In this document: in pieces, positions 11,641 to 38,339 of the stretch | Layout of the letters: each line of letters starts with the position of its first letter | How positions within the stretch are numbered: the first letter of the stretch is position 1 | Assembly: GCA_030248215.1 (NCBI GenBank) | Contig: JASANG010002105.1 | Coordinates: forward strand, 1 to 64,000 | Direction of reading: 5' to 3' | Source of the DNA: Enoplolaimus lenunculus | Lineage: Eukaryota; Nematoda; Enoplea; Enoplida; Thoracostomopsidae | DNA length: 64,000 bases | Program-made: the position numbers and the translations under genes | The notes under the pieces: generated by a model | Told to the model about the DNA's origin: nothing | Database searches by the model: none | What the model saw: only the letters and a program-made list of their open reading frames with translations

Positions 11641-11931
11641 GGGCGTTTGCTTGTTCTCATTCATCCTTAAAGTCCATACCATGAAATATGTTTCTTTTGC
11701 CTAAAATTTCGTTATTTTGTCTGAATAAATTTAGCCTTTTTTGTTTTATTTAGTGTAATATATACTTAAAATATCACAAGTCACTAGGGCGTTTGCTTGT
11801 TCTCATTCATCCTTAAAGTCCATACCATGAAATATGTTTCTTTTGCCTAAAATTTCGTTATTTTGTCTGAATAAATTTAGCCTTTTTTGTTTTATTTACT
11901 GTAATATATACTTAAAATATCACAAGTCACT
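11641..11931. repeat. Recent tandem duplication, period 146 bp
   Basis: Two copies of a 146-bp unit starting GGGCGTTTGCTTGTTC at 11641 and 11787. I see a single difference between them (TTTAGTG versus TTTACTG), so the duplication is recent or is under gene conversion. No gene in it. Confidence 0.92.
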
Positions 11932-11979
11932 ATGTTTTAAGGCGAAATTTATTTTAAACATATCAGAATCCCACTATTT

Positions 11980-12110
11980 TTTAACTTTCGTTACTGCGAT
12001 TTTGACTCATAGTCGAGATTCAAAATTCCAAATCGGGATTCTAAATTCAAAATTGCGATTCTAATTTTCGAATCATTTTAAATTCCAAAAACCGGGATTC
12101 TAAATGCCAT
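11980..12110. repeat. Degenerate short tandem repeats
   Basis: Several imperfect copies of a unit like GGGATTCTAAATTCAAAATTGCGATTC in a row. Origin unknown. Confidence 0.6.
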
Positions 12111-12114
12111 AATG

Positions 12115-12940
12115 GAATTCTAAATTATCTATTTTCTTTAAAAATGAGTTATAAAATTTCACCTAACTCCACGCACTGTGACACAACATCACTGTTTGCG
12201 CAGAACACAATTTATAAAAAATATAAATACGCAATAGCAATAAAATAAATATATTAAGTTTAAATTTATACATAAGTAGAATAAGTGCCACAATAATAGT
12301 TAAAAATAACAGTAAAACGACTAAACAAATAGTTAAAATGTTTAACCTCAAACCCACTTCATTCGCTTAGGACTGCGCTTAGGCTTACGCTAAAATTTAA
12401 GAAAAATATTTAACATGAGGTGCTCTATTTTTGGCAAGAAGTAATTAAAATTATACTTAAAATATGGCATAAACAACAGTGTTTTTTCATATAATAACAG
12501 ATATTATAAATCTATTTTATGAAGTTTAGTGCTATACGATTTTTGAAAATTTGAAAAATTCACAAGTTAGTCTGAACTAATTAGAAAATAAATTGTAAAG
12601 CTGTGAAACTTTACTATTTTGTTACCTTTGCGCATTGTTACAAATAGATGTCGAAATTAAAACGGTTATTAATAATTCTAGAGGATGAGGCACCCGCCCT
12701 CCAATATTTAATATTCAAAACAGCCCAAAAACAAATGCTGGAAAAGACGCTAAACTTTTCAACCAATGTTATTGCGAGGTTGATTATAGTTACATGTTTA
12801 GTTAAAACATTTATAAATTTAAACTTCAGTTATGGATTTTGAAGAATTTGGGTTATGATTCAAATATTACCAAAAAGCTTTCAACTATGGAGCTTGTCAA
12901 TTGTTTCTATAAACAACTAAAGCAAACTTATAGCGAAATG
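12115..12940. other. Non-coding AT-rich stretch
   Basis: I see no gene, element or tandem array in this stretch. Short open frames at 12163-12357 and 12648-12842 have no recognisable content. Confidence 0.4.
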
Positions 12941-12947
12941 TCAGCAT

Positions 12948-13020
12948 GGCTGCGTAGCTCAATGGTTAGAGCAGCGGACCGGTAATCCGTACATCGTGGG
13001 TTCGAGCCCTACCGCATCCG
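12948..13020 (+). tRNA. tRNA-Thr(GGT)-like cloverleaf, possibly pseudogene or SINE head
   Basis: A 73-nt cloverleaf can be drawn. The acceptor pairs GGCTGCG with CGCATCC with one mismatch; the D arm is GCTC/GAGC; the anticodon stem is GCGGA/TCCGT with loop CCGGTAA; the T arm is GTGGG TTCGAGC CCTAC. The anticodon would be GGT (threonine). Against a working gene: position 33 is C instead of the near-universal U, eukaryotes normally lack GGT threonine tRNAs, the acceptor has a mismatch, and no T-run terminator follows closely. It could be the head of a tRNA-derived repeat, but I saw no second copy of this head in the window. Confidence 0.6.
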
Positions 13021-13805
13021 CAGCAAAATCTTCGTGAAGTGCTCTATATGGTACTGTTTAACTTAGAATATAAATCAATAATATATCTGTACAAATCATT
13101 GGTAGAATGCTGACTAAATATAAACATATTTAAATTATTAATAAGCAGGAAAGTACACTAAATGTATTTTTATATAAACAAAAAATGAACAAGCGAATTC
13201 ACTGCAATAAAGAAAATGTTCATTATTTTGGTACCTTGGCATTCCAAATGTTACAACCGCTGTGACTACCATGGCTTTTAGGAATCGTGTCAATGTACAA
13301 AAACGCTTTTTGGGTTTTTCGAATAAGTATTCAAATTTATGTGAAAATAGCGTTTTAATAATAATCACTAAAAGTGTACCGTTATGATAGATGCTGTTTG
13401 AAACGCAAAAAAATGTTTAAAATAGCGTTTTATTTTTCATCAGATTCTTTACCATATTATAGCAATAAATGGCCTTTGAAGAACAAAACAAATAGTCTTT
13501 TCGGTCATATATATTCTATGAAATTGCTTATTTAACTTCTTTACTACAAGAACATCCAGTGTGTATATATATGTGTATATGTAGATAAACATTAAATATA
13601 ACACAGGAAAATCGGTCTAAATCATAATGATAAAATAGCAAAAAGATGAAATATTTAAATTCAATGAGATCAGAATAATATATCACTTTGTATTTATGAC
13701 ACATTAAAACGTCAGGAATGTTGGTTTCAGCGTTGGATCTGCGAGACCTGAAATATAAACAAATAATCAATACTGTAAATACGGTGCTGTATAATTGCTT
13801 GTTGT
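13021..13805. other. Non-coding AT-rich stretch
   Basis: No gene supported. Open frames on the minus strand at 13138-13368 and 13528-13815 show only hydrophobic or random-looking residues. Confidence 0.4.
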
Positions 13806-13809
13806 TAAA

Positions 13810-13950
13810 GGCCAATGTATAGAAAAAAGCCGTAACAGTAGTATAAGTATGTTCATAAGCCGAAGCCTAAGCTGAAGCAAAAAATTAGTCTAAGGCTTAT
13901 GCTTTCTTTATTGCAGTGCCGCAGAAAAACGTTCCGCCTCTACACTTTTT
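13810..13950 (+). mobile_element. Family A element (TTAGGC-cored MITE)
   Basis: Starts GGCCAATGTATAGAA, continues GTAACAGTAGTATAAG, then degenerate CTAAGC-type repeats, TTAGTCTAA, and TTGCAGTGCCGCAGAAAAACG and CGTTCCGCC. This matches the shared consensus of at least a dozen copies in the window. It lies about 0.9 kb beyond the CELF stop codon. Confidence 0.75.
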
Positions 13951-14279
13951 ACAGCGCTGTTGTGAAAAATATGTGTTGCTGCCGTTCCAGCTTATTGTAT
14001 TTGATTGCTATATGACAGTGAAATATCCCAAATATAGCGTGTGAGCGTCTATGCTCTTTGTTAAAGTCAGTACGTTTAAGCACAGAGACGCGTATAAACA
14101 CAAACTTAGATAATTTTGCGTGTTCCTTAGTTAAATAGCTAGTTTGTAAGAATGATGAAATTAAGGCTGAACTAATTTATATATAAGTACAAAAGTCATG
14201 TCCCTGCAACTCAGCCAATGTTTTTAACAAACTGTTACAACCATATCGGTATAACAACGTGTCACCACTGACAGGTTTA

Positions 14280-14653
14280 CAACATGCAAAGTAAAATAAA
14301 AATCCAAAGACATCTACGACACGTCAAGCAAAATAGAAAAACTGACCCTCACTGGCGCAGCAGAAAGTGGGGGACAGATGGGCTGGCACTTTCTCCAGAA
14401 AACATTGCATAACGTAGAACAGGAAATTTCATCACAAAATAGCGATCTCCCTATATTACAAATTTATAAAATTGAAAAATTGCGTTTGGCTTTTCGATCG
14501 CGAGGTTATGTTCGCTATTATTTAGCGCCCCACTCGACATATGTGGTCGCCACCGATTTTGGATCAGATGCTGTGCCCGTGATGGTCTTGCAACACATAG
14601 CTAAACTAAAAGAGAGTATGCATAATCTGTTAGTGCTATTAAATCAAGCCTAG
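14280..14653 (+). other. Unassigned open frames
   Basis: A 91-codon open frame (14378-14653) and an overlapping 42-codon frame from the ATG at 14284 occur here. Part of the longer one (around LRLAFRSRGYVRYYL) overlaps sequence like AATTGCGTTTGGCTT that recurs in other repeats at about 27340 and 30670, so I think the frame is fortuitous. No domain is recognised. Confidence 0.25.
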
Positions 14654-14859
14654 CAGATTATAGTTCACAACATATCTAAAGCTTATACTAAGTGTATAAT
14701 TTAGAGCTTAGACTTAGGCTTGAGGTACAGGTTCAGGATTCAAGCTTCCGTTTACAATTTTGGTTTTACATTTGTACTTTAGAGGTAGGAACATTTTTGC
14801 CGTAAGAGTTATATGCGAACTTTTTCGAGCACCTCCATCCGAGCTTCGTGAAGGCCTTT

Positions 14860-29611
<14,752 letters not shown>

Positions 29612-32600
29612 TTGGACCACGGATAGTGCTGGGTTGAATTTAAAATTTTGGCGAAATATTTTTAGATTGATTGAAATTTCATATTTTGGATTATCAAAAA
29701 ACTAAAATTCACAGGTTTTGGATTTAGACTAGAATTAAAATATTGAATTAAGCGTGACTAGTGACCAGATGAAATGTTTCGTGATGGGTACCAACGTGAC
29801 GCGTAAGTTTTATTAGCAGTAAATTATTGGACAGTACAAACTTTTAAACTCTGAGCAACGGCGAGGTATTAGAAGCTCAGACCACCACAATCAGCACGTT
29901 TATTAAGCTTTCGTTTTCCTTTTTTAGAATCAAACTTGAAATTCAGCTATGAATCTTTCAGCAGGTTTCGAATTCGTTCAACCGTTAAAGTTGTCTCGAG
30001 AGTGACGAACACGTTCCCGGACGAAGTGCTTCGTTACTTCTCTGCCGTGAATGCAGAAATCTTCGAATATATGGTTAAAACCGTCGGTCGATGGAAAACT
30101 TGAAAATTGAAGAAACGGCGGTGTCTTTTTTGTTTGCCAGATTCAAAACAAGTTGAAATTTTAGTTGAAAACGGTGGTTCGATACCGCTTTCGAGTTGAA
30201 CCAAATTTAACCCGAAACTTGACAGTTTGGCACAACAATTACCATATGATGAGCGTGTGGACGACCAATGTAAAACTATTTACTTTTGACAATCACAAAA
30301 AAAACGAACCCGGTAAAAACGCGATAAAAGTTATTCTGTGGTTTAAATGTAGTAATAAATAAATTTACACACAATAATATTTAGCTTAATTTGCGGTTTA
30401 ATATAGGATCCAGGACCTAAATGCAAATGATAACGCGGTTACTGGGCTGACATAGCAGTAACCAGTACAAAACGATGAAAAAGTGAATGTCTGTTATATA
30501 CACGCATCCGATTACAAGCTTTAAGTTCAAGCTTTGGGATAGGAAATTGTTTATCTAAACCTATGCGTTTACCCAGGGCGGCATTCAGAGGGCAGTATGG
30601 AGGCGGCACAAAATTTTTTTATGATAAAATGATAAGATATTTACCTATCAAATTTTTACTTTTACGAAAACTGCGTTTTGCTTCTTACACGCATGCATCG
30701 CAAGGCTTGTTCCAATATATTATATACCGTTTGCAAACCCATTTGAAATTTTTATAACAAAATGTTAAGGTCCCTGTATTAACTAAAATTTGAACTTTCG
30801 TACGACGAAAATTGCATTTGGCTTCTTGTTCGCTCCATTATATATCGTTGTTCTTTCACAATAGGTATTGCGGCTTCCAAGTAGAAATTTCGAGATCAGC
30901 CACTGCGTTTACCTCAGCCTAAACATTACCATTCTGAGAGAGTGCAAGGTTTACATGGGTCAAGAAAACTAATTTCGATTGCTGTATCATAAATATTCTC
31001 ACCAAGGGTTGTCACAAACTGTTCTGTGAAAATGGGTTGGATTAACGCTTGTCAAAAGGAAATTTGAGAAACTATCACGAACAGATCGTGTGTTATTAGT
31101 AAACATATAGAAATGTGTGTGCGTCTCTAAATTTTTGAAGGGTTAACATAGGGATAGCACTTTCCTCATTTTGTGGCATGTTTGCTAGTTTTGAGGAAAT
31201 TTTAAGAAGAGTTGAAATCATTGACAAGTTTATGAGTAAGTTTTAACATTACAAAGTTCCCCCAAAAGTGAAATTGAACTGTATTTCAACTTCCTGTGAG
31301 TCCTACATCAGTTTTCAGTGCTCGCAGACTACTCACCATTTAGCATCTGTTATACTGAGAACATTTTAAATGGCCGGGTTAGCAGAAAAAAGTGTTAGGG
31401 TACGGTTAACACGTAACAAGTTCAAAATTTATCACGCGTTAACAAAACGTTATGACATACTTGACACGCGTTAGCTCTACCTTTTGACATATTTTGTGGC
31501 AGACCTTAAATATATATTGTGAACGGCATATAATGTATACTTAACGGCTTATTGACCGATAAATAAAACAGGCGGCTCACAGTAAACGCAATTCTAAGCC
31601 TAATGGTGGATTTTGAAGCCTAAACCTAATACATACAGCATGCCAATGCCTGTTGTATTACAAAATATAACGCTGGGAATAAGTACCTCATGCCCAAGTT
31701 ATAAGAACCCTGAAACCCAAAGGTTTCGATATATTTTGTTCGTTTCATGAGAGGGTGGTAGCGAGAACATCAGCAGTCTAATTATAGCATTCAATTTAGT
31801 TCACACGCTATCTCTTAGAATTAACTAACAACACAGTAATTTGGGCAGCTTGTTGTCTACAATGGCACACCAATGGACCGTATATATATACTGTGTTGGA
31901 ATAATAATTACTTAGCTACGCCATTTGAAGTGACAAATGAAAGCATGATGATATATGCATGGGTACGGTTTGTTGGTTAAGCTAAGACGAGTCTTGGATG
32001 CAAGGGGAACGGTAGGTATAATATATTTTTCTGTACATTCTATTAAGAAATAAGAAAAAACAAGTTTAATAGGTAAGTCTGTCGGATGATGATGACAAAA
32101 AGCAATTTCTCGCTCGCTACGCTTACTAAAATGTCGCTATACCGTCGCGAGATGAAATCCTGTCTACATCACTGATTTTAGGCAAAATAGATAATAGGAT
32201 GCATCACATTTTGTCTTGTTCTTATAAAGAACACATTTTATCGTGTTCCGATGAAAGAATTTTATGTAAAATATGGAACTAAAATGTCGTAGTAAAATTT
32301 GTTAATATATGGCTAATGCAAAATTATTGTGAAAACACTTCATGCCATTCCATTTGCAATATTAATGTTAGGTTAATGCGTTTCGCAGGGTGCAATTTGC
32401 TAAATCCAAACGCAGTACATTGCTAGTTGTCTAGTTGCTGCGATATTGCACAACTATGAATTTTAAATGCATATAATCTATTTTAGTAAAACTTACAAAA
32501 TACTCTGTTCATTCCATGCCAAGAGTTGGTAAATTACAAAAACTGATCGTTAGTTATTTTAGTATCAGTTTAAGTTCACAATGACAATTTATCCAATATG

Positions 32601-32815
32601 GAACTGTGGAGATTTTGAAATTTTCAAAAATATTGAGCAAAAATGATTTAATTTATGACAATTTCAATCTGCTGATTGTCGGTGATTTTTTGATTTGGAT
32701 AATAATTGCCAGCTACGGTAGACACCAGACCTTTATAGTTGAAAAGTTTGCTATACAATTCAAAATATTACTCCGATGCCTTTACAATATATTTTCTAGT
32801 CAAATTGTTGATAAA
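29612..32815. other. Non-coding stretch upstream of CELF
   Basis: No exon I can support. It includes a diverged relative of the GCGGATCCA-ended element at about 30575-30905, and at 32085-32172 a piece with CTCGCTCGCTACGCTT and GAGATGAAATCCTG that recurs at 21785, 40380, 44330, 45300, 50560 and 60100. Promoter and 5' UTR of CELF may lie here but show no readable signal. Confidence 0.4.
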
Positions 32816-32818
32816 CAT

Positions 32819-33005
32819 GGGCCAATGTATAGAACTGGGCTGTAGCAGCAGTATAAGCAAGTTTCTATAAGTCTAACCCTAAGCGGAAGCCTAAGCGTAA
32901 GAATAAGCTTAAACCAAAGCCTACTCCTAAGCAAAAAACTAGTCTAAAGCATACTTAAATGTCCCGCAGAACAACGTTCCGCCCCGCTTATTTTTACATG
33001 GGTCC
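32819..33005 (+). mobile_element. Family A element
   Basis: GGGCCAATGTATAGAACTGG at the left, a long tract AAGCGGAAGCCTAAGCGTAAG in the middle, CAGAACAACGTTCCGCCCCG and TTACATGGGTCC at the right; ends are inverted repeats. The open frame starting at 32959 begins inside this element and is likely fortuitous. Confidence 0.8.
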
Positions 33006-33009
33006 AAAT

Positions 33010-34285
33010 ACGGCACGACTAAAACACGAATTAAAAAACATTGCGTATATTAACCTAATGGAAATTCATGCAACATTTCAAACGAATGTGTTGCAACATT
33101 TTTTAACGTTAAGTGTAGCAGCAAAATGCCGCCGTGCTGCAATTTGCGATATGACAAATACTGCAAAACTAAATGATGTACATGCATGGCATATATCATT
33201 AATACCCAAACTCAAAAACATTTCGTTCAAAACCACATGAAAAAATTCCAGTTTCAGTGTGACGAACGGGTTCGAACGCACGCAAGCGCTTTCAAAACCA
33301 TCTAAAAATTGTTCGAATGATTAAAAAGCTAAAATCATTCTGCTCGACCATACTTGACAGGATATGTGATGCAAGCAAAATATATGGAAAAAGGGGCAAT
33401 ATACATTATATATTTTAACAGTATATGTGTATGCATCACGTCTAGACTATTATATTGTCAAGGGTGATTTAGTGTCATACACGCTTGCTTGCGATAATCT
33501 AAAGCAATTAGTTAGCGTTCATGCAGAATAAAACCATTTCAGTAGGGTCTAAAATATGGCTTGGGAAGTCACAACCAGTGAGAGATACACGCAAGATAGG
33601 TGATATATAACGGTTTGAAATTTCTGAAAAGATACAAAAGTAGCCTCTTGTGCAGGCAGTAAAATAAACCGCTGGATCGCAGAGTTAAAACAAAGTTAGG
33701 ATGCACAGGGTACATATACATTACCTGCTTACAAGATACGACTTCTATCGAGCCAACGTCGTTTAAGCGTGTAATTTTTGCTAAATTTGATAGCAAATAC
33801 GCTCCAACGCCGTTTTTGCACTAATATAATATATATTATATATATTATATATATATTTATATATATATACATATATATATTTATATATATTTATATTCAT
33901 ATATATATTTATATTTATATATATGCTTTATTTGCTTTTCATGAGTAAAATGTGCCAGAATTAAAATTAAAGCCATGTTTAGTTCAACAAACCAGTATAT
34001 AATTCATACAGCGCACTAGGCTGTCGTGAGATATATTTTAGTTTGCTTAATTTAGAAAACCCTTTTTAACTAAAGCATTAATACCGAGTACGACCGAACT
34101 AAATGTAGAGCTCTAATGTGTCGAATTTAACACAATAGAAACGCAGTGACGGCGTTTGACGTCATTTAAAATTTAGTTGGCAAAGCCTAAGGGTAGAAAC
34201 TTTCAAACACATGAAGGTATATTCCAGGTTCATTTTTGAGAACAGAATTACATGTGATATATATATATGTATATGTATATATATA
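33010..34285. other. Non-coding stretch with AT microsatellite
   Basis: A TATA-type microsatellite occupies about 33818-33930 and a second one 34258-34296. Apart from that I see no gene; the frame continuing to 33240 has no recognisable domain. Confidence 0.5.
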
Positions 34286-34290
34286 TTTAT

Positions 34291-34596
34291 ATATATGTCG
34301 TAGGCCAATCTGCTATTCAGGACAATTACTAATTGGCCAAGTTCAATCTGCTAATTTATGTAATACCAATGTGGCCAGGGCTAAACTGTTATTGAACTTA
34401 TGGACCAATCAGATTTGATTATTTCTACACACGCAATACATTTAACCAATAAACGTTGGTATTACGTCACTGTTGTTTTGCGAAACCTCACAATACCAAA
34501 TTGGCCAAGGCCAAACTGCTGTTTGCTTCGAATAGCAGATTGCCCCAGGCCAATTGGTGATTGGCCTGAACAGCAAATCGGCCTACGACATATATA
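34291..34596. mobile_element. MITE with long terminal inverted repeats inside a TATA tract
   Basis: Left end TATGTCGTAGGCCAATCTGC pairs with right end AACAGCAAATCGGCCTACGA plus CATATA; pairing extends about 48 bp to AATTGGCC / GGCCAATT, and sub-terminal segments repeat GGCCAA and AATACCAA in inverted order. It sits in an (AT)n tract, so the target duplication cannot be defined beyond TA or TATATA. No coding content. Confidence 0.85.
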
Positions 34597-34619
34597 GATT
34601 TAAATAAATAAACATGTAT

Positions 34620-35005
34620 ATGAATACATACTGTTTTCAATTTCGTACCATCGTAATCCCCATTGCCGATCGGTGTAGCGTACTTGTACTCATTTAAGAT
34701 TACATGTTTGAAAAATATACTGGCTGATTTATGAAGTAAGGTACGTATCAATTTATCAACGGTGTTCATAATAATGACTATTTTTATAATATACCCTCTT
34801 AAAAAGTCCATATCATTTTATAAAATCTACTAATAGGAAAGAATAATAAGCCAAAAGATTCCATACAAACATGACCCCTAGATTGTCTGAGCTTTAACTT
34901 TGAATAAGTTGTAAGCTAAATATAAATTTAAGTTATTATCATCAAAATTTACAAAAAATATATCAACATTTTTGCCGTTTTCCACAAGTGCAGCATCATA
35001 TATGA
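34620..35005. other. Non-coding stretch
   Basis: AT-rich sequence with no gene or repeat that I can identify. Confidence 0.4.
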
Positions 35006-35009
35006 AACG

Positions 35010-35190
35010 GTATCACAATTCGTCACCCAACAACTTGTAATCCGAATTTCCATCGACTCGAAAATTTGTTGCTATCATTATGCTCTTACGCTTAGCTTAC
35101 GCGTATTAAGATTACACTTACGATTATGTTTAGATTTATTAATAGGGTTAGGACACTGTTGGGCGACAAATTGTCAGGCGATGAATTGTA
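35010..35190. mobile_element. Family H element
   Basis: GTATCACAATTCGTCACCCA and CAACTTGTAATCCG at the left, an interior with CTTACGCTTAGCTTACGCG-type units, and CTGTTGGGCGACAAATTGTC plus GCGATGAATTG at the right. Same plan as 17036 and 23860. Confidence 0.65.
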
Positions 35191-35323
35191 AATTAATATG
35201 AAACGCTGCATACAAACTGTGTACACAAAATAATACACAATGCATAATGAGAACAAATTGACTACACGACATGATGGTAACCTCGTGCTCGAGTGTCCTG
35301 GCAGACATGGTTCGGATACTGTG

Positions 35324-35458
35324 TAAGGGTTGCGGTTTAATAGTTTACTCTGCCGGACGCCACCGCGTGCCGTCGTACTGCAGCTATGTGTTGCTCACAA
35401 AATATAGGCAAAATGTACGTGGTAGCGGTTGGTGGCGCCGAGTATAGCGCTACCGTAA
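35324..35458. mobile_element. Family G MITE
   Basis: TAAGGGTTGCGGTTTAATAG to GAGTATAGCGCTACCGTA; core CTATGTGTTGCTCACAAAAT and AGGCAAAATGTACGTGGTAG. Confidence 0.65.
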
Positions 35459-35549
35459 AATGTGTTCCAACGGATTGAAAGTTGAAATAGTATAAACTCA
35501 TAGGAAAAACTTAAGCCAATTTCTAATTCCTATATCCCTTGAAATGATT

Positions 35550-35712
35550 GGCGGTCCACGTATAATTCAGGGGTTGACCGTTTTTCGCTGAAATAGAGTA
35601 TGATTAAGCTTTAGACTAATTTCTTTGTTTAGGTGCAAGTGTAGGCTTATCTTGACGCTTAGGCTTAGGAATATGTTTATACTACTCTTGCGGCGCTGTT
35701 CTATATATAGTG
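35550..35712 (-). mobile_element. Family A element
   Basis: GGTCCACGTATAATTCAGGG, AAGCTTTAGACTAATTTCTT, CGCTTAGGCTTAGGAATATG and CGCTGTTCTATATATAG in family order. Confidence 0.75.
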
Positions 35713-35773
35713 ATCTGATTGGCCAGCAGTTTTAGCCGCCGTTATCGGTATTACACCTTTAACTGTAATAGAA

Positions 35774-36046
35774 TTAGGGTTCCGCAATACTCACTGCGCG
35801 CCGACACACGCCGCCGAACGCCGGAGCGCGGAATGGTAAAATTTTTTCCGCCCACCGTCACGCGGCGGCTTAATAAAGTACGGGTTGAGCTATACTTTAC
35901 TGAGCCTGACGCCGGCGCGCAACACCGGAAGCCGCTGCGCGCCGCCACACGTAGGCGCGAGGCGGCGTGCGGTAAAATTTTAGCGCCGGGCGGCAGTGTC
36001 CGGCAGCGCACCGGCTTATATCGCAGCACTTACAGTGCAACCTTAA
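35774..36046. mobile_element. Family G element, apparently two units fused
   Basis: Starts TTAGGGTTCCGCAATACTC and ends CAGTGCAACCTTAAGGGT, roughly inverted. A second left-like end, GGGTTGAGCTATACTTTACT, is found internally at about 35883, followed by a new run of GCCGGCGCGC, so a second unit appears inserted in or duplicated into the first. Very GC-rich; the 140-codon open frame across it is a by-product. Confidence 0.65.
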
Positions 36047-36792
36047 GGGTGTTACAATTTATATACAAACACAAGAGGTGTATTCTCTTATCACTATTTC
36101 TTTATCTTAACAAAAAGAATATTAAATGTATAGAATATTAATATCACAGCTAGCCGCCATTAGCTTAAATGAGAACTGCCAGGTGAATAGAGCATGCTAC
36201 AGGCGTCCGGACAGGGGGCTGCTCCTTCATTCTGAAAGCCTTCCCTCCAGACTGTTTTGATGGTGCGCAAAAGTGTGCATAAATTTTACAATTTGTGCGT
36301 TAAAGTTTCTTAGTGAAGTCGAAATTAAATTTTCTACGGAACACAGGAAGTTTATGCCCGCAAAGTCTTGTTTCAATGCCTGTTCTATACCATGGCACAT
36401 TCAAAGCGGCTTCCGCGAATATAATGGACCAAAAATGAGATCTGAAACACAAGAATCTATTTCTTTGCATTCAAGGAGTTTACCTTTCGCTGGGCTTTCT
36501 GAAATGCCTCACAATAGAAATGTAGTTTATTCAAAAACAACGGAATAAATGCAACTGAAGAATACGAAAAATATAACTCGACGGTACAAAATAAAAAACA
36601 ATTAAAGTGAACATATGCTTATCGTAAATGTAGATTTCAAAATAAAGCAACGAAGACGTTAAATAGTCATTAAGGTTAAACATTTTTTGTTCAGCTTAAC
36701 TCAATCTTTCGTACACGCGATACACGAAGTATAAGAACCTGGCCCCTAATCCTAATGCTTAATCTAAGCCTAAAGCCTAAGCTTCACAATCT

Positions 36793-36972
36793 CTAGGTGT
36801 TGTACTATACTTTACTGTGCCGGACACCGCCACGAGCCGACGCACGCCGCTATGCGTTGCTAGCAAAAAATATAGGCAAAATCTATTTGGTAGCGACCAG
36901 TAACGTGCGGCAATTTTTAAAAAATTTACCGTGTCACACGCTGGCGTTCAGCGAATATAGCGCAACCCTAAG
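36793..36972. mobile_element. Family G MITE
   Basis: CTAGGTGTTGTACTATACTT to GCGAATATAGCGCAACCCTA with inverted ends. Interior CGCCACGAGCCGACGCACGC and CGCTATGCGTTGCTAGCAAA match other copies. Confidence 0.75.
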
Positions 36973-37029
36973 TTATCCGGTATTCCTGTCTTCAGCTGGC
37001 AGTTCGCTATAATTGACATGTGACCTAAA

Positions 37030-37790
37030 TTCAAAGTAGTTAATTACGAGTATATATGAGTTCAAAATTTATACAGACGGTAGGAACAACTGGGTATCGG
37101 AAATAAGGCTCTTATACGGTTAAGCGGTGTTATTTCCAAATTTGATACATTTTTTAAATTTGATCGGTTCTACTTGTGGGTTGAAGCTGAGATTTAAAGT
37201 TGCAGCCGCAGCTGGCTTGGATGAAAACCTATTGCTAAACTGGTTATTGCTAGGTGCTACACACAAGTTGAGAGAATACGACTGCTATTCGATCAAGCGA
37301 AACTTGAAAAATGCACATCTGAGATTCCACATAGTAAAACTTTGAAATCATTGCAACAAATGTTTAATGGTGATCTCTGATTGGTTCAAAAGTTACAATA
37401 CATATCATCAACTGGCAATAGATGCTATACACATTTGAGAATACAGCTCCTAATTTCAACAGCAATCATTCGAGTAAACCTAAACCATAAATACTATGAA
37501 TTTGAGAGGCGCATACCTCATGTGCTCAAAAGAGTAGACACATAGCGGGCAGGCGAAAAAAAACACCCTCGAACCGATATGAAATGTGAAGCTGACCTCA
37601 TTAAAATTTGAAATTATTCCGCACAAAATGTGTCGACTTTGCCGTACATTTTTGCCCGCATATAGAAATCTACTGCGATTGTGGTGTGTGTGAGTGGTTC
37701 ACGGTATACGAAATTGCGAAAAACCCCTAGCATCTTATGGCTATAATCGTAGACTAAAACAGATCGAGTTAATTAGACTGACTTGTATAT
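37030..37790. other. Non-coding stretch
   Basis: A solo family J end (ATGCTATACACATTTGAGAA) at about 37420 and otherwise nothing recognised. The open frame 37127-37345 has no domain. Confidence 0.4.
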
Positions 37791-37794
37791 TATA

Positions 37795-37868
37795 TTCAAG
37801 TATATATAGATATATTTTTATATATGTCTTCTATATATACATTAATATATTATATATTATATATATAC

Positions 37869-37905
<37 letters not shown>
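37795..37905. repeat. AT microsatellite
   Basis: ATATATA runs with interruptions, directly before the TTCCTGTTCC-type repeat, as at 19165. Confidence 0.9.
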
Positions 37906-37906
<1 letters not shown>

Positions 37907-37917
37907 CAGGGTTCAAC

Positions 37918-38330
37918 CGAAATTCGTGTTCCGGCTGGAATTCCTGCAAAAATTCAGTTCCTGTTTTTGTTCCTGCATTCAAAGATGCAGGAACCGGAAT
38001 TTTTACGGTTTTGTGGTAAATTATTTATAATTATGTAAATATTGGAAACTTTGTCTTTGAAAAATGTTTATGTCAAAATTAGTGTTTTTGTAAGTACCTA
38101 GTACAATTTTGGTACTAAAAATTGTTCCTGATGTGTTTCCACAAAACTTACTGATGAATTAACTGAAAATTCTCTTAAGCCATTTTTTGGCAAGTTTTGT
38201 AAAATGTCCAACAGTAATTCGGTGATGAACATTATTTCAAATACCGGTTCCTGTTCCTGTTCCGGTTCCTGCATAAAAATTCAATTCCTATTCCTGTTCC
38301 TGTTCCGGCAAAAATTTAGTTCCATTGCTA
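37918..38330. repeat. Dispersed repeat with TTCCTGTTCC blocks, copy 2
   Basis: ATTCCTGCAAAAATTCAGTT, GCAGGAACCGGAATTTTTAC, GGTTTTGTGG, then an AT-rich middle and CCGGTTCCTGTTCCTGTTCC. Parallel to 19271-19645 through its whole length. Confidence 0.8.
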
Positions 38331-38339
38331 GCGGAGGCA

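Noticed and set aside
14378-14653. 91-codon plus-strand frame downstream of CELF as a separate gene
   Set aside because: Overlaps sequence shared with other repeats (AATTGCGTTTGGCTT) and has no splice or domain support.
32959-33240. 93-codon plus-strand open frame
   Set aside because: It begins inside a family A element and shows no known domain.
35719-36141. 140-codon open frame rich in Arg
   Set aside because: Lies over the GC-rich palindromic family G elements, which rarely contain stops; an equally open frame exists on the other strand.
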